Shown here in pieces: positions 16,189-25,099 of a stretch of 64,000 nucleotides of DNA. The notes under the pieces were generated by a model that was not told where the DNA came from, did no database searches, and saw only the letters and a program-made list of their open reading frames with translations. Source of the stretch: Curtobacterium sp. MCSS17_007 (GTDB lineage Bacteria; Actinomycetota; Actinomycetes; Actinomycetales; Microbacteriaceae); NCBI RefSeq assembly GCF_003234175.2, contig NZ_CP126257.1, positions 558,001 through 622,000 on the forward strand. The letters are read 5' to 3'. A program made the position numbers and the translations under genes. Within the stretch, counting starts at the first letter, position 1. Every line of letters begins with the position of its first letter.

Positions 16189-18189
16189 ATGGCCCCGTAC
16201 GACAAGGGCGCGCGTCAGCGTGCCGACGACCGAGTCCGCCACGCGAACGGCACCCCCGCCGCCCGCAGCAGCAAGCACCGCGGCTTCCGCGCCGCCGACC
16301 CGTCGCAGCCTCGCCAGAAGCAGCGCTGGGACGCCGAGGAGCGCCGTGGGCGTTCCGCGCAGGGCGAGCGCCCCGCGCGCCCGAACTGGGAGCCGCGCGA
16401 CGGCGGCCAGCGCCGCGACGACCGTGGTGGGCGCGGGTACGACCGCGACCGTGGTGGACGCGGCTTCGACCGTGACGACCGTGCGCCGCGCCGGTTCGAC
16501 CGTGACGACCGTGCGCCGCGTCGTGACGACGACCGTGCGCCGCGCCGTTTCGACCGTGATGACCGTGCCCCGCGTCGTGACGACGACCGCGGTGCCCGCC
16601 GTTTCGACCGTGATGACCGTGCGCCGCGTCGCTTCGACCGTGACGATCGTGCCCCGCGTCGCGATGACGACCGCGGTGCCCGCCGTTTCGACCGTGATGA
16701 CCGTGCGCCGCGTCGCTTCGACCGTGACGATCGTGCCCCGCGTCGCGATGACGACCGCGGTGCCCGCCGCTTCGACCGTGACGACCGCCCGCAGCGTCGC
16801 TTCGACCGTGACGATCGTGCCCCGCGTCGCGATGACGACCGCGGTGCCCGCCGCTTCGACCGTGACGACCGCCCGCAGCGTCGCTCGTTCGACGAGGACC
16901 GCGCCCCCCGCCGCGACCGCGACGACTCGCGTCCGGCCTACGTCCCCGCGGACGACGTCAAGCTCGAGAAGCTCCAGGCCGAGGCGACCGTCGCTGCCGA
17001 CGTCGAGGGCGTGACCTTCGCCGACCTCGGCATCGGCGGCAACATCTCGCGCACCCTCGCCGAGATGGGCGCGACCAGCCCGTTCCCGATCCAGGCGGCC
17101 ACGATCCCCGACGTGCTCGCGGGCAAGGACGTCCTCGGTCGCGGCCGCACCGGTTCCGGCAAGACCATCGCGTTCGGTGCGCCCCTCGTCGAGAAGCTCA
17201 TGGAGCACGGCGGCGGCACCAAGCGCAAGATGGGCCGCGCGCCGCGTGCGCTCATCCTCGCCCCGACCCGCGAGCTCGCCCTGCAGATCGACCGCACGGT
17301 GCAGCCCATCGCCCGCTCGGTGGGGCTCTTCACCACCCAGATCTACGGCGGTGTGCCCTACGGTCGCCAGGAGGGCGCCCTCGAGCGTGGCGTCGACATC
17401 ATCGTCGGCACGCCGGGCCGGGTGCAGGACCTCATGAACAAGGGGAAGCTCGACCTCAGCGAGGTCGTCGTCTCCGTGCTCGACGAGGCCGACCACATGT
17501 GCGACCTCGGGTTCCTCGAGCCGGTGCGCGAGATCCTCTCCGCGACGGCCGAGGTCACCCCGCACGGCGACCGCGCCCAGAAGCTCCTGTTCAGCGCCAC
17601 GCTCGACGCCCAGGTCGCGTCGCTCGTGTCGGAGTTCCTGCACGAGCCGAGCGTCCACGAGGTCGCCGGCGAGGACCAGGCCTCCTCGACGATCGACCAC
17701 CGCGTCCTGGTCGTCGAGCAGCGCCAGAAGGACCGCGTGCTCGAGGAGCTCGTCGCCGGAGACGGCAAGACCATCGTCTTCGCCCGCACCCGTGCCTACG
17801 CGGAGCGCCTCGCCGACCAGTTCGAGGACGCCGGCATCCGTGCGACCTCGCTCCACGGTGACCTCAACCAGTCGCGCCGCACGCGCAACCTGCAGCTCCT
17901 CACGAGCGGCCGGGTGAACGTCCTCGTGGCGACCGACGTCGCCGCGCGCGGCATCCACGTCGACGACGTGTCGCTCGTCGTGCAGGCCGACGCACCGGAC
18001 GACTACAAGGCGTACCTGCACCGCTCGGGTCGGACGGGTCGTGCCGGCAAGGAGGGCACCGTCGTGACCCTCGTGCCGCGTGGCCGTCGCCGCAAGATCG
18101 AGGGCATCCTCGAGAACGCGGAGATCGAGGCGGACCTCGTCGACGCCGCCCCCGGTGACGGCATCGTGGCGGAGCTCGCCGCCCGCTAG
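16189..18189 (+). CDS. DEAD-box ATP-dependent RNA helicase with Arg/Asp repeat tail
   Basis: 666 residues. Residues 1-245 are a disordered, repetitive region of [17 protein letters not shown] type (RNA-binding, condensate-like). The RecA core follows with all motifs: Q motif FPIQAAT, motif [19 protein letters not shown], motif II DEAD (VLDEADHM), SAT, and HRSGRTGR near the end. It probably remodels structured RNA or ribosome precursors, as CsdA/RhlE types do. Putting the long tail at the N-terminus is odd, since most such tails are C-terminal. The DNA under it has an exact 84-bp period, so the tail length may vary between strains. Confidence 0.95.
   Translation: MAPYDKGARQRADDRVRHANGTPAARSSKHRGFRAADPSQPRQKQRWDAEERRGRSAQGERPARPNWEPRDGGQRRDDRGGRGYDRDRGGRGFDRDDRAPRRFDRDDRAPRRDDDRAPRRFDRDDRAPRRDDDRGARRFDRDDRAPRRFDRDDRAPRRDDDRGARRFDRDDRAPRRFDRDDRAPRRDDDRGARRFDRDDRPQRRFDRDDRAPRRDDDRGARRFDRDDRPQRRSFDEDRAPRRDRDDSRPAYVPADDVKLEKLQAEATVAADVEGVTFADLGIGGNISRTLAEMGATSPFPIQAATIPDVLAGKDVLGRGRTGSGKTIAFGAPLVEKLMEHGGGTKRKMGRAPRALILAPTRELALQIDRTVQPIARSVGLFTTQIYGGVPYGRQEGALERGVDIIVGTPGRVQDLMNKGKLDLSEVVVSVLDEADHMCDLGFLEPVREILSATAEVTPHGDRAQKLLFSATLDAQVASLVSEFLHEPSVHEVAGEDQASSTIDHRVLVVEQRQKDRVLEELVAGDGKTIVFARTRAYAERLADQFEDAGIRATSLHGDLNQSRRTRNLQLLTSGRVNVLVATDVAARGIHVDDVSLVVQADAPDDYKAYLHRSGRTGRAGKEGTVVTLVPRGRRRKIEGILENAEIEADLVDAAPGDGIVAELAAR
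16633..16884 (+). repeat. Three tandem 84-bp coding repeats in the helicase gene
   Basis: The segment beginning TTCGACCGTGACGATCGT recurs at 16633, 16717 and 16801, exactly 84 bases (28 codons) apart, with nearly identical DNA between. Each unit encodes [20 protein letters not shown] plus FDRDDRxxRR-type residues. Related but less exact units extend upstream to about 16490. Confidence 0.9.
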
Positions 18190-18201
18190 TCGCGACCAGA
18201 C

Positions 18202-18248
18202 CGACGACGCCCCCGTCCCGCCTGTCCGGCGGGACGGGGGCGTCGTCG
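18202..18248 (+). terminator. Strong hairpin terminator of the helicase gene
   Basis: A perfect 21-bp stem (arms 18202-18222 and 18228-18248) with a TGTCC loop lies 12 bases past the helicase stop. The core of the stem is GCCCCCGTCCCGCC. Confidence 0.93.
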
Positions 18249-18286
18249 TGCGACGACCCCGGCGCGCCGAGCCGCCGCATCCCGCG

Positions 18287-18354
18287 GTGTCCCGGTGACG
18301 GAGCGGTGTCCCGCCGGTGGAACCGTGTCTCGCCGGTGGGACCGTGTCGCCGGA
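18287..18354. repeat. 19-bp periodic tandem repeat between helicase and dinB
   Basis: GTGTC begins at 18287, 18306, 18325 and 18344, each exactly 19 bases apart. The second and third units (GTGTCYCGCCGGTGGRACC) are nearly identical; the first and last are degenerate. It lies between two terminators in non-coding DNA. The role is unknown; slippage products and a binding array are both possible. Confidence 0.75.
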
Positions 18355-18362
18355 CCACGCGT

Positions 18363-18406
18363 CGGACGGGAGGCGCGGTGCCGGCCGGTACCGCGCCTCC
18401 CGTCCG
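18363..18406. terminator. Bidirectional terminator between helicase and dinB, shared-arm type
   Basis: A 44-base near-perfect palindrome centred at 18384/18385. Each arm contains CGGACGGGAGGCGCGGT and its complement; the only imperfection is one G-T pair near the tip. It lies 19 bases past the dinB stop and serves the minus strand, with the 18202 hairpin serving the plus strand. Confidence 0.85.
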
Positions 18407-18424
18407 TCGTCCGGTGCGACGCGC

Positions 18425-18934
18425 TCAGCGCGAGAAGAAGAGCAGCCCCCGCACGTAGCCGGCCTGGCCGGCGTGCTGCGTGCAGTCGTCGAGGATGCTG
18501 ACGAGCCGGGCCCCGCGCGTCACGGGCGGGTCCCAGGAGTCGTCGACCACGGGGTCGAGGTCGTCGTCGCCGAGCGTCGCGAGGTACGCCACGGTGCGCT
18601 CGTGGACCGCTCGCAGGTACCCGTTCAGCAGGTCGGCGGACGCCCGCACGCGCCCGACGTCGTCGCGGGACATGCCGTAGCCGAGCGCCTCTGCGGGGAA
18701 GGGCAGGCCGAACCGCTCGACCCATCCGTCGACGGTCCAGACCTGCTCGGTGCCGGCCAGGTCCGCGACCTGCGCGTCCTGGCCGCGGGCGGTGTGCCAG
18801 GCCAGCCAGGCCAGCGTGTTCGCGCCGGCGGCCGGCCGCGTGGCGAGCTGGTCCGCGGACAGGCCGTCGAGGGCGCGTGCGACGGTCTCGGGCACGCGGG
18901 AGAACGCTTCGGTGAGGAGTTCCGCTGGGGTCAT
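18425..18934 (-). CDS. DinB family protein (mycothiol transferase-like)
   Basis: 169 residues. A four-helix DinB/DUF664 fold with the metal-ligand histidines visible at WLAWHTARGQDAQ (residue 47) and QHAGQAGY (near residue 153); a third ligand is not obvious by eye. In actinobacteria such proteins are putative thiol (mycothiol, bacillithiol) S-transferases acting on electrophiles. The ATG at 18934 has TAGCGT 7 bases upstream, with the CGGCGCCATG junction, so it is probably leaderless. Confidence 0.88.
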   Translation of the reverse strand: MTPAELLTEAFSRVPETVARALDGLSADQLATRPAAGANTLAWLAWHTARGQDAQVADLAGTEQVWTVDGWVERFGLPFPAEALGYGMSRDDVGRVRASADLLNGYLRAVHERTVAYLATLGDDDLDPVVDDSWDPPVTRGARLVSILDDCTQHAGQAGYVRGLLFFSR

Positions 18935-18960
18935 GGCGCCGACGCTACGCGCCCCGTGCG

Positions 18961-19626
18961 TCAGCCCGCCGCCGCTGCCCTGGGCCGCCGGTCGAGTGCC
19001 GCGCCGATCTGCTCGAACGCGACGGCCACGCCGGCGCGCTCGGCCGGTGCCACGGCCTCGCTGAAGGCGTCCGCGTACGCGGACACGATCGCGCGTGCGA
19101 CCGCGGCGCCCGAGGGCGTGAGGTGCACGAGGATGCTCCGTCGGTCGCCGGGGTTCGGGCGGCGCTCGAGGTGTCCGTGCCGCTCGAGCCGGTCGAGCAG
19201 CGAGGTCGTCGCGCCGGTGCTCAGTTCGAGGAGCTCCCCGGCCCGCTTGGGCGTGGTGGCCTGGTCGTCCGCCGCGGCCAGGTGCAGCAGGAAGCGGGTG
19301 TCGGTCACGCCGAGACCGTGCGTGGCGCTCTCGTGAGCGAGGACGCGGGCGTGCCGGAGCTGCAGGGTCCGGAAGGCCTCCATCAGGCGGGCGAGCCCCG
19401 GCTCGGCCGTGCCGACGGGCAGGTCGGGCACCTCGACGTCGGGGGAGACGGGTGCCGGCGGCAGGGCCGGGACCGCCGATGTCAGCGATGCCGGGGTCAG
19501 CGATGCCGGGGTCAGGGGCGCCAGGGTCGACGGCGGGAGGGCGGGGGAGGTGTCCGGCACGGGGCTCTTCTCGGGTGGTGACCGCGGCGGCGATCGACGG
19601 GACGCGGCGGAACCGGTCAGGATCAA
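18961..19626 (-). CDS. MarR family transcriptional regulator
   Basis: 221 residues if TTG 19626 is the start. Residues about 75-215 are the MarR winged helix (TPKRAGELLELSTGATTSLLDRLERHGHLERR with the DRRSILVHLTPSG wing). An N-terminal extension of about 70 Pro/Ala/Thr residues is low-complexity. TTG is chosen because GATACT ends 7 bases upstream and has an operator over it; GTG 19560 is a shorter alternative. It is divergent from sbcD and autoregulation is likely. Target and ligand are unknown. Confidence 0.8.
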   Translation of the reverse strand: MILTGSAASRRSPPRSPPEKSPVPDTSPALPPSTLAPLTPASLTPASLTSAVPALPPAPVSPDVEVPDLPVGTAEPGLARLMEAFRTLQLRHARVLAHESATHGLGVTDTRFLLHLAAADDQATTPKRAGELLELSTGATTSLLDRLERHGHLERRPNPGDRRSILVHLTPSGAAVARAIVSAYADAFSEAVAPAERAGVAVAFEQIGAALDRRPRAAAAG

Positions 19627-19633
19627 TGGAACT

Positions 19634-19652
19634 AGTATCTCAACGATTGAGA
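19634..19652 (-). promoter_or_regulatory. MarR operator overlapping its own -10
   Basis: TCTCAACGATTGAGA (19638-19652) is a perfect 6+3+6 inverted repeat. It overlaps the probable -10 GATACT of the marR gene (minus strand, 19634-19639). Binding here would block the marR promoter. It is about 90 bases upstream of sbcD, so control of sbcD is possible but less certain. Confidence 0.75.
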
Positions 19653-19743
19653 CACCCCCAACAGTGGGGAGGGCCGATCCGCGTTCTCCACACCTCGGGG
19701 GAGGCATGCCGGTGATGTCCGCGGCCGCCGCTACCGTGGCGGC

Positions 19744-20907
19744 ATGCGGATCCTGCACACGGGCGACTGGCACCTCGGCCGGACCCTGCTCGGCGCGGAC
19801 CTGCTCGAGCACCAGGCGGCCTTCACGGACTTCCTCGTGGACACCGTCCGCACCAGGGCCGTCGACCTCGTCGTGATCGCGGGCGACGTCTACGATCGCG
19901 CGATCCCACCGGTCGACGCCGTCCGGATCCTCTCCCGCACACTCGAGCGTCTGGCCGAGACCGCGACGGTGGTGCTCACGCCCGGCAACCACGACTCGGC
20001 GGCGCGTCTCGGCTTCGGCGCCGGCATCATGCACGACCGCGTGCGCATCCTGGCCGAGCCCGCGGGCATCGGCACACCCGTGCTCCTCGCCGACGACCAC
20101 GGGCCGGTCGCGGTGCACGGCATCCCGTACCTGCACCCGGACCTGACGCGCTACGCGCTCGCGGCCGTCCCCGACGAACCGCTCGCCCGGTCGCACCAGG
20201 CGGTCGTGGGGGCCGCGATGGAGCGGATCCGTGCCGACCTCGCCGCCCGACCGGGGACCCGCAGTGTCGTCGTCGCGCACGCGTTCGTCGGCGGTGCCGA
20301 ACCGAGCGACAGCGAACAGGACATCCGGGTGGGCGGGGTCGACATGGTCTCCGCCTCGGTGTTCGACGGGGTCGACTACGTCGCCCTCGGGCACCTGCAC
20401 GGCCCGCAGCGCGTCGGTACCGACGACCGGATCCGTTACGCCGGGTCGCCGTTGGCGTTCTCGTTCGGGGAACGGCACCATCGCAAGAGCGTGACCATCG
20501 TCGACCTCGCCGCCGACGGCGCGGTCGCGGTGGAGACGGTCCCCGCGCCCGTGCCCCGCCGCCTCGTCGACGTCCGCGCCACGATCGACGCGATCGAGTC
20601 CGGCGCGCACCGCTCGGATGCGGACGCCTGGGTCCGGGTCGCCGTGACCGACACGGTGCACCCCGAGCGCATGTACGCCCGGGTGAAGGAGCAATTCCCG
20701 CACGCGCTCGCGATCACGCACGAGCCAGCCGACCGACCCGAGCGCGCAGCGGCACGCACGGTGACGGCGACGTCCGACCCCGTCGAGGTGGCCGCCGACT
20801 TCGTCGCGTTCGCCACCGGAGCCGCCCCGAGCGACGACGACCGTGCGGTCCTGACCGAGGCGTACGAGGCAGCCGCCCTCGCGATGCACGACGACCGGGG
20901 GCGTTGA
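19744..20907 (+). CDS. sbcD: Exonuclease SbcCD subunit D (nuclease)
   Basis: 387 residues. Mre11-type metallophosphoesterase: GDWHLGR (motif I), GDVYDRA (motif II), TPGNHDS (motif III), VVVAHAFVGG (motif IV) and GHLHGPQ (motif V). With SbcC it cuts DNA hairpins and processes double-strand ends. TACCGT lies 6 bases before the ATG, a leaderless layout. The TGA shares an A with the sbcC ATG, so the two subunits are coupled. Confidence 0.97.
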   Translation: MRILHTGDWHLGRTLLGADLLEHQAAFTDFLVDTVRTRAVDLVVIAGDVYDRAIPPVDAVRILSRTLERLAETATVVLTPGNHDSAARLGFGAGIMHDRVRILAEPAGIGTPVLLADDHGPVAVHGIPYLHPDLTRYALAAVPDEPLARSHQAVVGAAMERIRADLAARPGTRSVVVAHAFVGGAEPSDSEQDIRVGGVDMVSASVFDGVDYVALGHLHGPQRVGTDDRIRYAGSPLAFSFGERHHRKSVTIVDLAADGAVAVETVPAPVPRRLVDVRATIDAIESGAHRSDADAWVRVAVTDTVHPERMYARVKEQFPHALAITHEPADRPERAAARTVTATSDPVEVAADFVAFATGAAPSDDDRAVLTEAYEAAALAMHDDRGR

Positions 20908-23900
20908 TGTACCTGCACCGTCTCGAGCTCCGCGCGATCGGGCCCTACCCAGGCCTGGTCACGATCGACTTCGCCGCGCTCGCCGCGTCCGGGGTCTTCC
21001 TGCTCGAGGGCCCGACCGGCTCCGGCAAGTCGACCATCATCGACGCGGTGGTGTTCGCGCTGTACGGCGGTCTGGCGGGCGAGGGGTCGACGCACGACCG
21101 TCTGCACAGCCAGCACGCGGACCCCGGGGTCGAGCCCTTCGTCGAGCTCGTCTTCGAGACGGGCGCCGGCGTGTACCGGGTCCGTCGCACCCCGCAGTAC
21201 GACCGCCCGAAGCAGCGCGGCCAGGGGACCGTCCGACAGCAGGCGTCCGCCCAGCTCTTCCGGCTCGCCCACCCGACGGACGCCGTGGGGGAGCCGGTGT
21301 CCTCGCGGATCCCCGAGATCGGGCTCGAGGTCGCTCGGATCGTCGGGCTCGACCGCGCCCAGTTCCTGCAGACGGTCGTGCTGCCGCAGGGGGAGTTCGC
21401 CCGGTTCCTGCGCTCCCCGGGCGAGGAGCGCCGGAAGCTCCTGCAGTCCCTCTTCGGCACGCAGGTCTACGACCGCACCGCCGACGAGCTCGCCGCGCGC
21501 CGGCGGGCGGTCCAGGCCGAGGTCGACGCGGCGGACGCCCGGGTCCGCGACGCGTTGAGCCGGTTCGGCCAGGCCGCCGGGGTCGACGAGCCGGACGAGC
21601 AGTCCGTGCCGGACACCCTCGGCACCCTCCGGGCACTCGCCACCGAGACCGCTGCCCGGCGAGCCGAAGCGGTCGCGACGGCCGAGCGAGCCCGTGCGCA
21701 CGAGCAGGACGTGGCCGCGCGACGCACCGCCCGCGTCCGTCGGGCGGCGTTGCTCGAACGCCGCCAGCAGCTCGACGACGGTGCGGAGTCGGTCACGGCG
21801 GCGCGGGAACGACTCGGTCTCGCCGAACGAGCAGCCCGGGTCACGGCGACCGCCGACGGGCTCGACGCGGCTCGGGCGCGCGGGGACGAGGCCGCCCGCA
21901 CCGCGCACGACCTCCGTGTCCGGTCGGGAGTCCCGACCGACGGCGACGTGCCCGCCCGTCGTGCCGACCTCGTCGCCTGCGCCGGGGCGGTCCGCCACCT
22001 CGTCGCGGTCGAGGCCGCGTTGCCCGGTCGGCGCCGCGCCATCACGGACGCCGCGGCCCGAGCGGAGCGACTCGTCGCCCGCCGCGCCGAGCTCGACCGG
22101 CGGCTCGAGGCCCGTCCCGCCGAGCGGGCTGCCCTGGTCGAGGAGGCCCGCAGCGCGGCGACGGCAGCGGGGGACGCCGAACCCGCCCGGGTCGAGGTCG
22201 AGCGGCTCGCGCGGCTCCGGTCCGACCTCGACGCGCGAGACGCAGCGACCGTCGCCGTCGCCCGGGCCGAGCAGGTCGTGGCCGAGCGCCGCCTCCGGGC
22301 CGAGGAACTCCTGCGGACGGAGCAGACGCTCCGCGCTCGCCGGATCGCCGGACTGGCGGGCGAGCTCGGCGCCGCCCTCCGTCCCGGTGACCCGTGCCCC
22401 GTCTGCGGCGCGGCCGAGCACCCGGACGTCGCCCTGCCCCAGGCCGACCACCCGGGTGCCGACGCCGTCGACGCCGCCGCTGCCGCGGCGCGAGCGGCCG
22501 AGCACGCGCTGGCCGATGCCGCGACGGCGCTCGCGGTCGAACGGGCCACGCTCGACCGGCTCGCGGCCGCCGTCGGTGACACGGACGTCGACGCGCTCGC
22601 CGAGCAGACCACGGCGGCCGCCGAACGGGTCCGGGCGGCACGCGCCGCCGCTGCTCGGGTCGCCGAGGTCGAGCAGCGCCGGTCCGCCCACGACGAGGAG
22701 ACCCGGGCGCTCGAGGGTGAGCACAACACCGTGCAGGCCGAGCACGCCGTGCTGCTGGCCACGGGCGCAGCCGAGGCCGACCGACTGGAGCAGGACGCCG
22801 ACGCGGTGGCGACCGCCCTCGAGCGGGCCACGGCGCTCGTGGTCGACCCGTGGTCGGTCGACTCCTCCGGTACGGGCTCGCCGGGCCCGGCATCGCTGCA
22901 CGACGCCGTCCAGGAGCTCGACGGGCTGATCGCGCGAGCAGGCGCCGTGATCGCGGCGGACGACCGGTCCGTCGCGGCGGCACAGGCCGTGGAGGAACGT
23001 GCGGCGGAGCTCGCTCGTGCCCTGGCCGACCAGGACTTCGACACCCTCGGGGCCGCTCGTGCCGCGGCCCTGACCCCGCACGAGGCCGCTGCGCTCCGGA
23101 CCGCGGTCGAGACGGCCGAACGTGAACGTGCCGTCGTGGACGCCGGGCTGGCGGAACCCGCCGTGGTCGCCGCCGCCGCGGAGGCCGATGCGGACCTCGA
23201 CCTCGACGCCGCCCGCGCGGCCCACGCCGCTGCGGTCGAGACCGCCGATGCCGCGACCCGCGCCGCGGTGTCCGCTGCGGACCGCGCCGCGTCGGCCGAC
23301 CGGTGCGCCGCCGAGCTCGCTCGGGCGGTGCGGGCGCGTGACGACACCTCGGCGCGCAGCCGCGCGGTCGTCCGGCTCGCGGACGTGGCGAACGGCGTCG
23401 CGACGGTGAACCCGACCGGCATCACCCTCGGGACCTACGTGCTCATGCGCCGGTTCGAGGACGTCGTCGCCGCCGCCAACGACCGGCTGCGCGGGATGCT
23501 CGCCGGGCGCTTCACGCTCGAGACCTCCGACGAGCGCGAAGCGGGGTCGCGAGCACGGCGCACGGGGCTCGCCCTCGCGGTGCACGACCACACCACGGAC
23601 ACCCGTCGCGCGCCCGGCAGCCTGTCCGGCGGCGAGACGTTCACCGTCTCGCTGTGCCTGGCGCTCGGGCTCGCCGACGTCGTGCAGGCCGAGGCGGGCG
23701 GGGTGTCCCTCGGGACGCTGTTCGTCGACGAGGGGTTCGGCACCCTCGACCCGGAGACCCTCGACGACGTCATCGGGCAGCTCGCCCGACTGACGGCGGG
23801 CGGGCGGCAGGTCGGCATCGTCAGCCACGTCGAGGAGCTCAAGCAGCGCATCCCGGAACGGATCGCCGTCCGCAGGGCTCCCGACGGCGGGTCACGGGTG

Positions 23901-23915
23901 ACGACCACCGTCTGA
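20907..23915 (+). CDS. sbcC: Exonuclease SbcCD subunit C (SMC-like ATPase)
   Basis: 1002 residues. Walker A GPTGSGKST near residue 37, then a long Ala/Arg-rich coiled coil, a zinc hook CPVC near residue 497 (PGDPCPVCGAAEHP), a returning coiled coil, the ABC signature SGGE near 911, and Walker B FVDEGFGTLD near 945. It is the Rad50-like ATPase that tethers DNA ends and drives SbcD. Start ATG 20907 overlaps the sbcD stop by one base; the TTG three bases earlier is less likely. Confidence 0.97.
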   Translation: MYLHRLELRAIGPYPGLVTIDFAALAASGVFLLEGPTGSGKSTIIDAVVFALYGGLAGEGSTHDRLHSQHADPGVEPFVELVFETGAGVYRVRRTPQYDRPKQRGQGTVRQQASAQLFRLAHPTDAVGEPVSSRIPEIGLEVARIVGLDRAQFLQTVVLPQGEFARFLRSPGEERRKLLQSLFGTQVYDRTADELAARRRAVQAEVDAADARVRDALSRFGQAAGVDEPDEQSVPDTLGTLRALATETAARRAEAVATAERARAHEQDVAARRTARVRRAALLERRQQLDDGAESVTAARERLGLAERAARVTATADGLDAARARGDEAARTAHDLRVRSGVPTDGDVPARRADLVACAGAVRHLVAVEAALPGRRRAITDAAARAERLVARRAELDRRLEARPAERAALVEEARSAATAAGDAEPARVEVERLARLRSDLDARDAATVAVARAEQVVAERRLRAEELLRTEQTLRARRIAGLAGELGAALRPGDPCPVCGAAEHPDVALPQADHPGADAVDAAAAAARAAEHALADAATALAVERATLDRLAAAVGDTDVDALAEQTTAAAERVRAARAAAARVAEVEQRRSAHDEETRALEGEHNTVQAEHAVLLATGAAEADRLEQDADAVATALERATALVVDPWSVDSSGTGSPGPASLHDAVQELDGLIARAGAVIAADDRSVAAAQAVEERAAELARALADQDFDTLGAARAAALTPHEAAALRTAVETAERERAVVDAGLAEPAVVAAAAEADADLDLDAARAAHAAAVETADAATRAAVSAADRAASADRCAAELARAVRARDDTSARSRAVVRLADVANGVATVNPTGITLGTYVLMRRFEDVVAAANDRLRGMLAGRFTLETSDEREAGSRARRTGLALAVHDHTTDTRRAPGSLSGGETFTVSLCLALGLADVVQAEAGGVSLGTLFVDEGFGTLDPETLDDVIGQLARLTAGGRQVGIVSHVEELKQRIPERIAVRRAPDGGSRVTTTV

Positions 23916-23929
23916 CCGCCGGACGACGG

Positions 23930-24008
23930 ACCGGAGCGACCGCAACGACCGACCGGAGCGACGGACCGACCGGAGCGACGGACCGGTCGGCGCGACGGAC
24001 CGGTCGGT
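23930..24008. repeat. Short ACCGGAGCGAC repeats after sbcC
   Basis: ACCGGAGCGAC occurs at 23930, 23952 and 23969, followed by related ACCGGTCGGCGCGAC and ACCGGTCGG units near 23982 and 23999. The tract fills the 90-base gap between the convergent sbcC and sortase-operon stops. It may fold as an imperfect terminator; I see no other function. Confidence 0.65.
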
Positions 24009-24184
24009 CAGGGTGACGGCGACACGTCGACCGTTCCGTCGGGCGGCGGCAGGATGTCTGCAGCGATCCACGGGAAGACCCAGGTGAAGAGGGCGTAGAC
24101 GATCACGGCGAGCAGCACGAGGAGCTCGAGGACCTTCAGGGCGACGGGGCCCGGCAGGACCCGCCAGACGAACGGGAAGATCAC
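24008..24184 (-). CDS. Small single-helix membrane protein coupled to sortase
   Basis: 58 residues with one hydrophobic helix (VALKVLELLVLLAVIVYALFTW), then a short acidic Pro-rich end. Its GTG overlaps the sortase TGA (GTGA), so it is translated with the sortase and may be a partner of it. I recognise no family. A longer frame reading from 24280 is rejected since it runs inside the sortase gene. Confidence 0.75.
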   Translation of the reverse strand: MIFPFVWRVLPGPVALKVLELLVLLAVIVYALFTWVFPWIAADILPPPDGTVDVSPSP

Positions 24185-24987
24185 TTCGGCGTCTCCGAGA
24201 GTTCCTTCGGGGTGCCCTCCGACGCGGGCATCCAGTAGTCGAGCTTGGCGTGGGTCACGTACCGCTCCTTCGCGGACCACATCGGGTGGCAGGCGGTGAG
24301 GGTCAGCCAGCGGTCGTCGGCGGTCGGCGTGACGCCCGGCTGGTTCGGCACGGGGGCGATCGTCTCGATCTTGTCCGGCGTGACGATCTGGGAGTCCGTG
24401 ACCTTGTAGACGTACCAGACGTCGAAGTCCGTCGCCTCGTCCGTCACCCGGACGACGATCGCGTCGTCGGTCTTCAGCTCGGCGATCTGGTTGAGCGGCT
24501 TGCCGTAGGTGACACGGTGACCGGCGACGGCGAAGTTGCCCTCGGCCCCGGGCATCGCGGTGTCCTGGTAGTGGCCGAGGCCGATCGTGTTGAGCACCCG
24601 CTCACGGTCGGTGCCCTCACCGATCGGGCGCAGGTAGTCGGCACCGAACCGCGGGATCTGCATCGTGCCGAACACGGCGGTGAGGTCCGGCGGCTCGGCG
24701 AGCACGGGCGCTTCGCCACGGTGCTCGGACCCCTCGACCTTGGGCGCCGCACGCTGGCCCAGGTCGTCGACGAGCTTCGTCTGCTCGTTCACGGCGACCA
24801 CGTCCGTCCACCAGGCGGTCCACGCCACGTACAGACCCGTCCCGGCCCCGGCGATGATGAGCAGCTCGGCGAGGAGTGCGACGAGTGCCCCGCCGACGGT
24901 CTGGCGACGACGGGGGCGCCGCGGGGGCCGCGAGTCGTCGTCGGGACGCGAGGACCCACGCGTCTCGACGGTGTCGTGTGCGGTCAC
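24181..24987 (-). CDS. Class E sortase
   Basis: 268 residues. Basic Arg/Pro head, one signal-anchor helix (ALVALLAELLIIAGAGTGLYVAW), then the sortase barrel. Catalytic His is in NFAVAGHRVTYG, Cys in LTLTACHPMWSAKER (the LxxC pattern), with Arg two to three residues after the SAK. It joins LAXTG-type surface proteins to the wall; no substrate gene is evident in this window. GTG 24987 has AGGAG 8 bases upstream. The coupled small membrane protein follows. Confidence 0.93.
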   Translation of the reverse strand: MTAHDTVETRGSSRPDDDSRPPRRPRRRQTVGGALVALLAELLIIAGAGTGLYVAWTAWWTDVVAVNEQTKLVDDLGQRAAPKVEGSEHRGEAPVLAEPPDLTAVFGTMQIPRFGADYLRPIGEGTDRERVLNTIGLGHYQDTAMPGAEGNFAVAGHRVTYGKPLNQIAELKTDDAIVVRVTDEATDFDVWYVYKVTDSQIVTPDKIETIAPVPNQPGVTPTADDRWLTLTACHPMWSAKERYVTHAKLDYWMPASEGTPKELSETPK

Positions 24988-25099
24988 GGTGCTCCTGATC
25001 CGGATGGGGTGGTCGGACAGGTCTATCAGACCACGGTGTCGTCGTGCTGACGAGTCCTCACCGCCTGTGGATGCCCACGGCTCCCGGTAGCGTGCTCGC

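Noticed and set aside
16489..16890. CRISPR-like periodic repeats in the helicase head
   Set aside because: Repeats are in frame, 84 bases, with no variable spacers; they are coding.
20436..23828. A 1130-codon minus-strand frame
   Set aside because: It is antisense to sbcDC, whose motifs are complete and in order.
24184..24280. Longer 90-residue version of the sortase partner
   Set aside because: It would lie almost fully inside the sortase gene; the GTG at 24184 with a 4-base overlap is the economical start.
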